Of a DNA stretch of 64,000 nucleotides, positions 62,661 to 64,000 are shown one piece after another. The position numbers and the translations under genes were made by a program. The stretch lies in NCBI RefSeq assembly GCF_012275375.1, contig NZ_JAAZQJ010000001.1:620001-684000 (forward strand). Direction: 5' to 3'. This DNA is from Dyella sp. SG609 (lineage in GTDB: Bacteria; Pseudomonadota; Gammaproteobacteria; Xanthomonadales; Rhodanobacteraceae). The notes beneath the pieces are model-generated. The model made no database searches, was not told the origin of the DNA, and worked only from the letters and a program-made list of their open reading frames with translations. Each line of letters opens with the position of its first letter. Within the stretch, counting starts at the first letter, position 1.

Positions 62661-63124
62661 GCGCGCCGCGCGTCCTGTTCGTGTGCCTGGGCAACATCTG
62701 CCGCTCGCCGCTGGTGGAAGGCGTGGCGCGCCAGCGCTGCGCCGAGGCGGGACTCGCCGTGGAGGTGGCCTCCTGCGGCACCGGCCATTGGCATGTGGGC
62801 GAGGGCGCCGACCTGCGCATGGTGCATGCGGCCGCGGCGGCGGGCTTCGATCTTTCGCCGCACCGCGCACGGCAGCTGCGGGCCGCGGACCTGGACGCAT
62901 ACGACCTGGTCTTCGCCATGGACAGCGACAATCTGCGCGGCATCCAGCGCTTCGTCACATCTCGCTCACGCGCCGAAACCGGCCTGTTCCTGCCCTGGAC
63001 CGGCGCCGCGCCGCCGCAGGATTTCCCCGACCCGTACTACGGCGGCCCCGAAGGCTTCACCGCCTGCGTGGCGCTGGCCGAACGCGGCGTGGCCGGACTG
63101 ATCGAGCGCCTGCGCCGGCGCTGA
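62657..63124 (+). CDS. Low-molecular-weight protein-tyrosine phosphatase
   Basis: 155 residues. P-loop CLGNICRSP near residue 10 (nucleophilic Cys, Arg) and the acid DPYYGG near residue 115 are intact. Removes phosphate from tyrosine; the bacterial targets are usually polysaccharide-synthesis kinases. Translation is coupled to kdsB by 4-nt overlap, which suggests an envelope-related role, though no tyrosine kinase is nearby. Confidence 0.92.
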   Translation: MSAPRVLFVCLGNICRSPLVEGVARQRCAEAGLAVEVASCGTGHWHVGEGADLRMVHAAAAAGFDLSPHRARQLRAADLDAYDLVFAMDSDNLRGIQRFVTSRSRAETGLFLPWTGAAPPQDFPDPYYGGPEGFTACVALAERGVAGLIERLRRR

Positions 63125-63191
63125 TCCGCGCCATTGCAATGGCGACGCCGGCCTCCATAAGAGAGGGGCGAATCCCGTTAGAATTCACCCT

Positions 63192-64000
63192 ATGCAGCCC
63201 ACTCCGCCGCAGGCCTTCGACGGCAAGGCCTTCGTCCGCACCCTGACCACCTCGCCCGGCGTCTATCGTTATTTCGATGCCGAGGGCGAGCTGCTCTACG
63301 TCGGCAAGGCGGGCAATCTCAAAAAGCGCGTCGGCAGCTATTTCCTCAAGCCGCGGATGGAGCCACGCATCGCCTCGATGGTGTCGCAGATCGAGCGCGC
63401 CGAGATCACCATCACGCGCACCGAGGGCGAGGCGCTGCTGCTGGAATCGCAGCTGATCAAGTCGCTGAAGCCGCGCTACAACATCCTGCTGCGCGACGAC
63501 AAAAGCTATCCGTACATTTATCTGTCCAGCAAAGAGGAGTATCCGCGGCTGGCCTTCCACCGCGGCGCCAAGAACCTGCCGGGCCGCTATTTCGGCCCGT
63601 ATCCGAGCGCGTTCGCGGTGCGCGAAAGCCTCAACCTGATGCAGAAGCTGTTCAAGGTGCGCCAGTGCGAGGACAGCTATTTCCGCAACCGCTCGCGGCC
63701 CTGCCTGCAGCACCAGATCGGGCGCTGCACGGCGCCGTGCGTGCAGCTGATCACCGTTGACGACTACCGCAGCGACGTGCGCCATGCCGAGATGTTCCTG
63801 GAAGGTCGCAGCAGCGCGGTGATCGACGAGCTGGTGGGTTCGATGGAGCAGGCCAGCAAGTCGCTGGAATTCGAGCGCGCCGCCTCGATGCGCGACCAGG
63901 TGGCCGCGCTGCGCGGCCTGCAGGCGCAGCACCACGTGCATGGCGCCAGCGCCGACATGGACGTGATCGCCTGCCGCATCGAAGCCGGCATGGCCTGCGT
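63192..64000 (+). CDS. uvrC: Excinuclease ABC subunit C, 3' end outside window
   Basis: The first ~269 codons. The N-terminal GIY-YIG domain ([27 protein letters not shown]) carries the 3' incision nuclease. The following [34 protein letters not shown] and the UVR-like [13 protein letters not shown] segment fit UvrC. With UvrA and UvrB it cuts damaged DNA. The frame is open at 64000, so the ~600-residue protein is cut by the window edge. It lies 67 bp after the phosphatase gene. Confidence 0.97.
   Translation, partial: MQPTPPQAFDGKAFVRTLTTSPGVYRYFDAEGELLYVGKAGNLKKRVGSYFLKPRMEPRIASMVSQIERAEITITRTEGEALLLESQLIKSLKPRYNILLRDDKSYPYIYLSSKEEYPRLAFHRGAKNLPGRYFGPYPSAFAVRESLNLMQKLFKVRQCEDSYFRNRSRPCLQHQIGRCTAPCVQLITVDDYRSDVRHAEMFLEGRSSAVIDELVGSMEQASKSLEFERAASMRDQVAALRGLQAQHHVHGASADMDVIACRIEAGMAC

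Overview
The window is GC-rich chromosomal DNA of a gammaproteobacterium, most likely Xanthomonadales (Rhodanobacteraceae/Xanthomonadaceae). The evidence is the gene set (ligA-epmA, nudJ-mnmA-hflD, clpS-clpA/infA, serC-pheA-aroA, folP-glmM, tpiA-secG, scpA-scpB-rluB, acnA next to acnB, orn, kdsB, uvrC), the high GC, and several families of intergenic hairpin repeats. The assignment rests on gene content and style only; no rRNA is present. Both ends cut through genes: an S41 peptidase at the left edge and uvrC at the right edge.

Layout. 1-7 kb: S41 protease end, tRNA-Ser, an APH(6)-like phosphotransferase, photolyase, a CPA2 antiporter and a DHA2 efflux pump. 7-22.8 kb: housekeeping genes (ligA, epmA, aqpZ, an MHS-family symporter, sbcB, orn, folP, glmM, a 2-oxoglutarate oxygenase, an SDR enzyme, tpiA, secG). 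22.8-29.5 kb: tRNA-Leu followed by a small genomic island. 29.5-31.2 kb: a HEAT-like protein and about 0.9 kb of non-coding DNA rich in terminators. 31.2-64 kb: amidohydrolase, azoR/lysR, ybdL-yafV, arsC, the rluB-scpB-scpA cluster, a PilZ protein, fadD, divergent acnA/acnB, a LysR regulator, nudJ-mnmA-hflD, clpS-clpA, infA, an FHA protein, serC-pheA-aroA, kdsB, a low-molecular-weight phosphatase and uvrC.

The most interesting region is the island. The 3' end of tRNA-Leu(GAG) (18 nt) is repeated 6.6 kb downstream, and a related 24-nt motif also occurs just inside both ends. Beside the tRNA lies the first 46 codons of a P4-type integrase, cut off at a junction that also truncates a small exported-protein gene. 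The cargo is a 1513-residue Sec-exported RHS/YD-repeat protein. Its C-terminal tip carries an HExxH metallopeptidase-like motif, and an overlapping downstream gene encodes an exported 171-residue protein. I read these as a candidate toxin/immunity pair.

A second pattern is a dyad element (GTAGG-N6-CCTAC core) found four times in or beside the island. Three copies are followed within about 120-190 nt by an intrinsic terminator, which suggests short non-coding transcripts. Two unrelated genes also end inside 14-bp tandem repeats that contain their own TGA stop codon.
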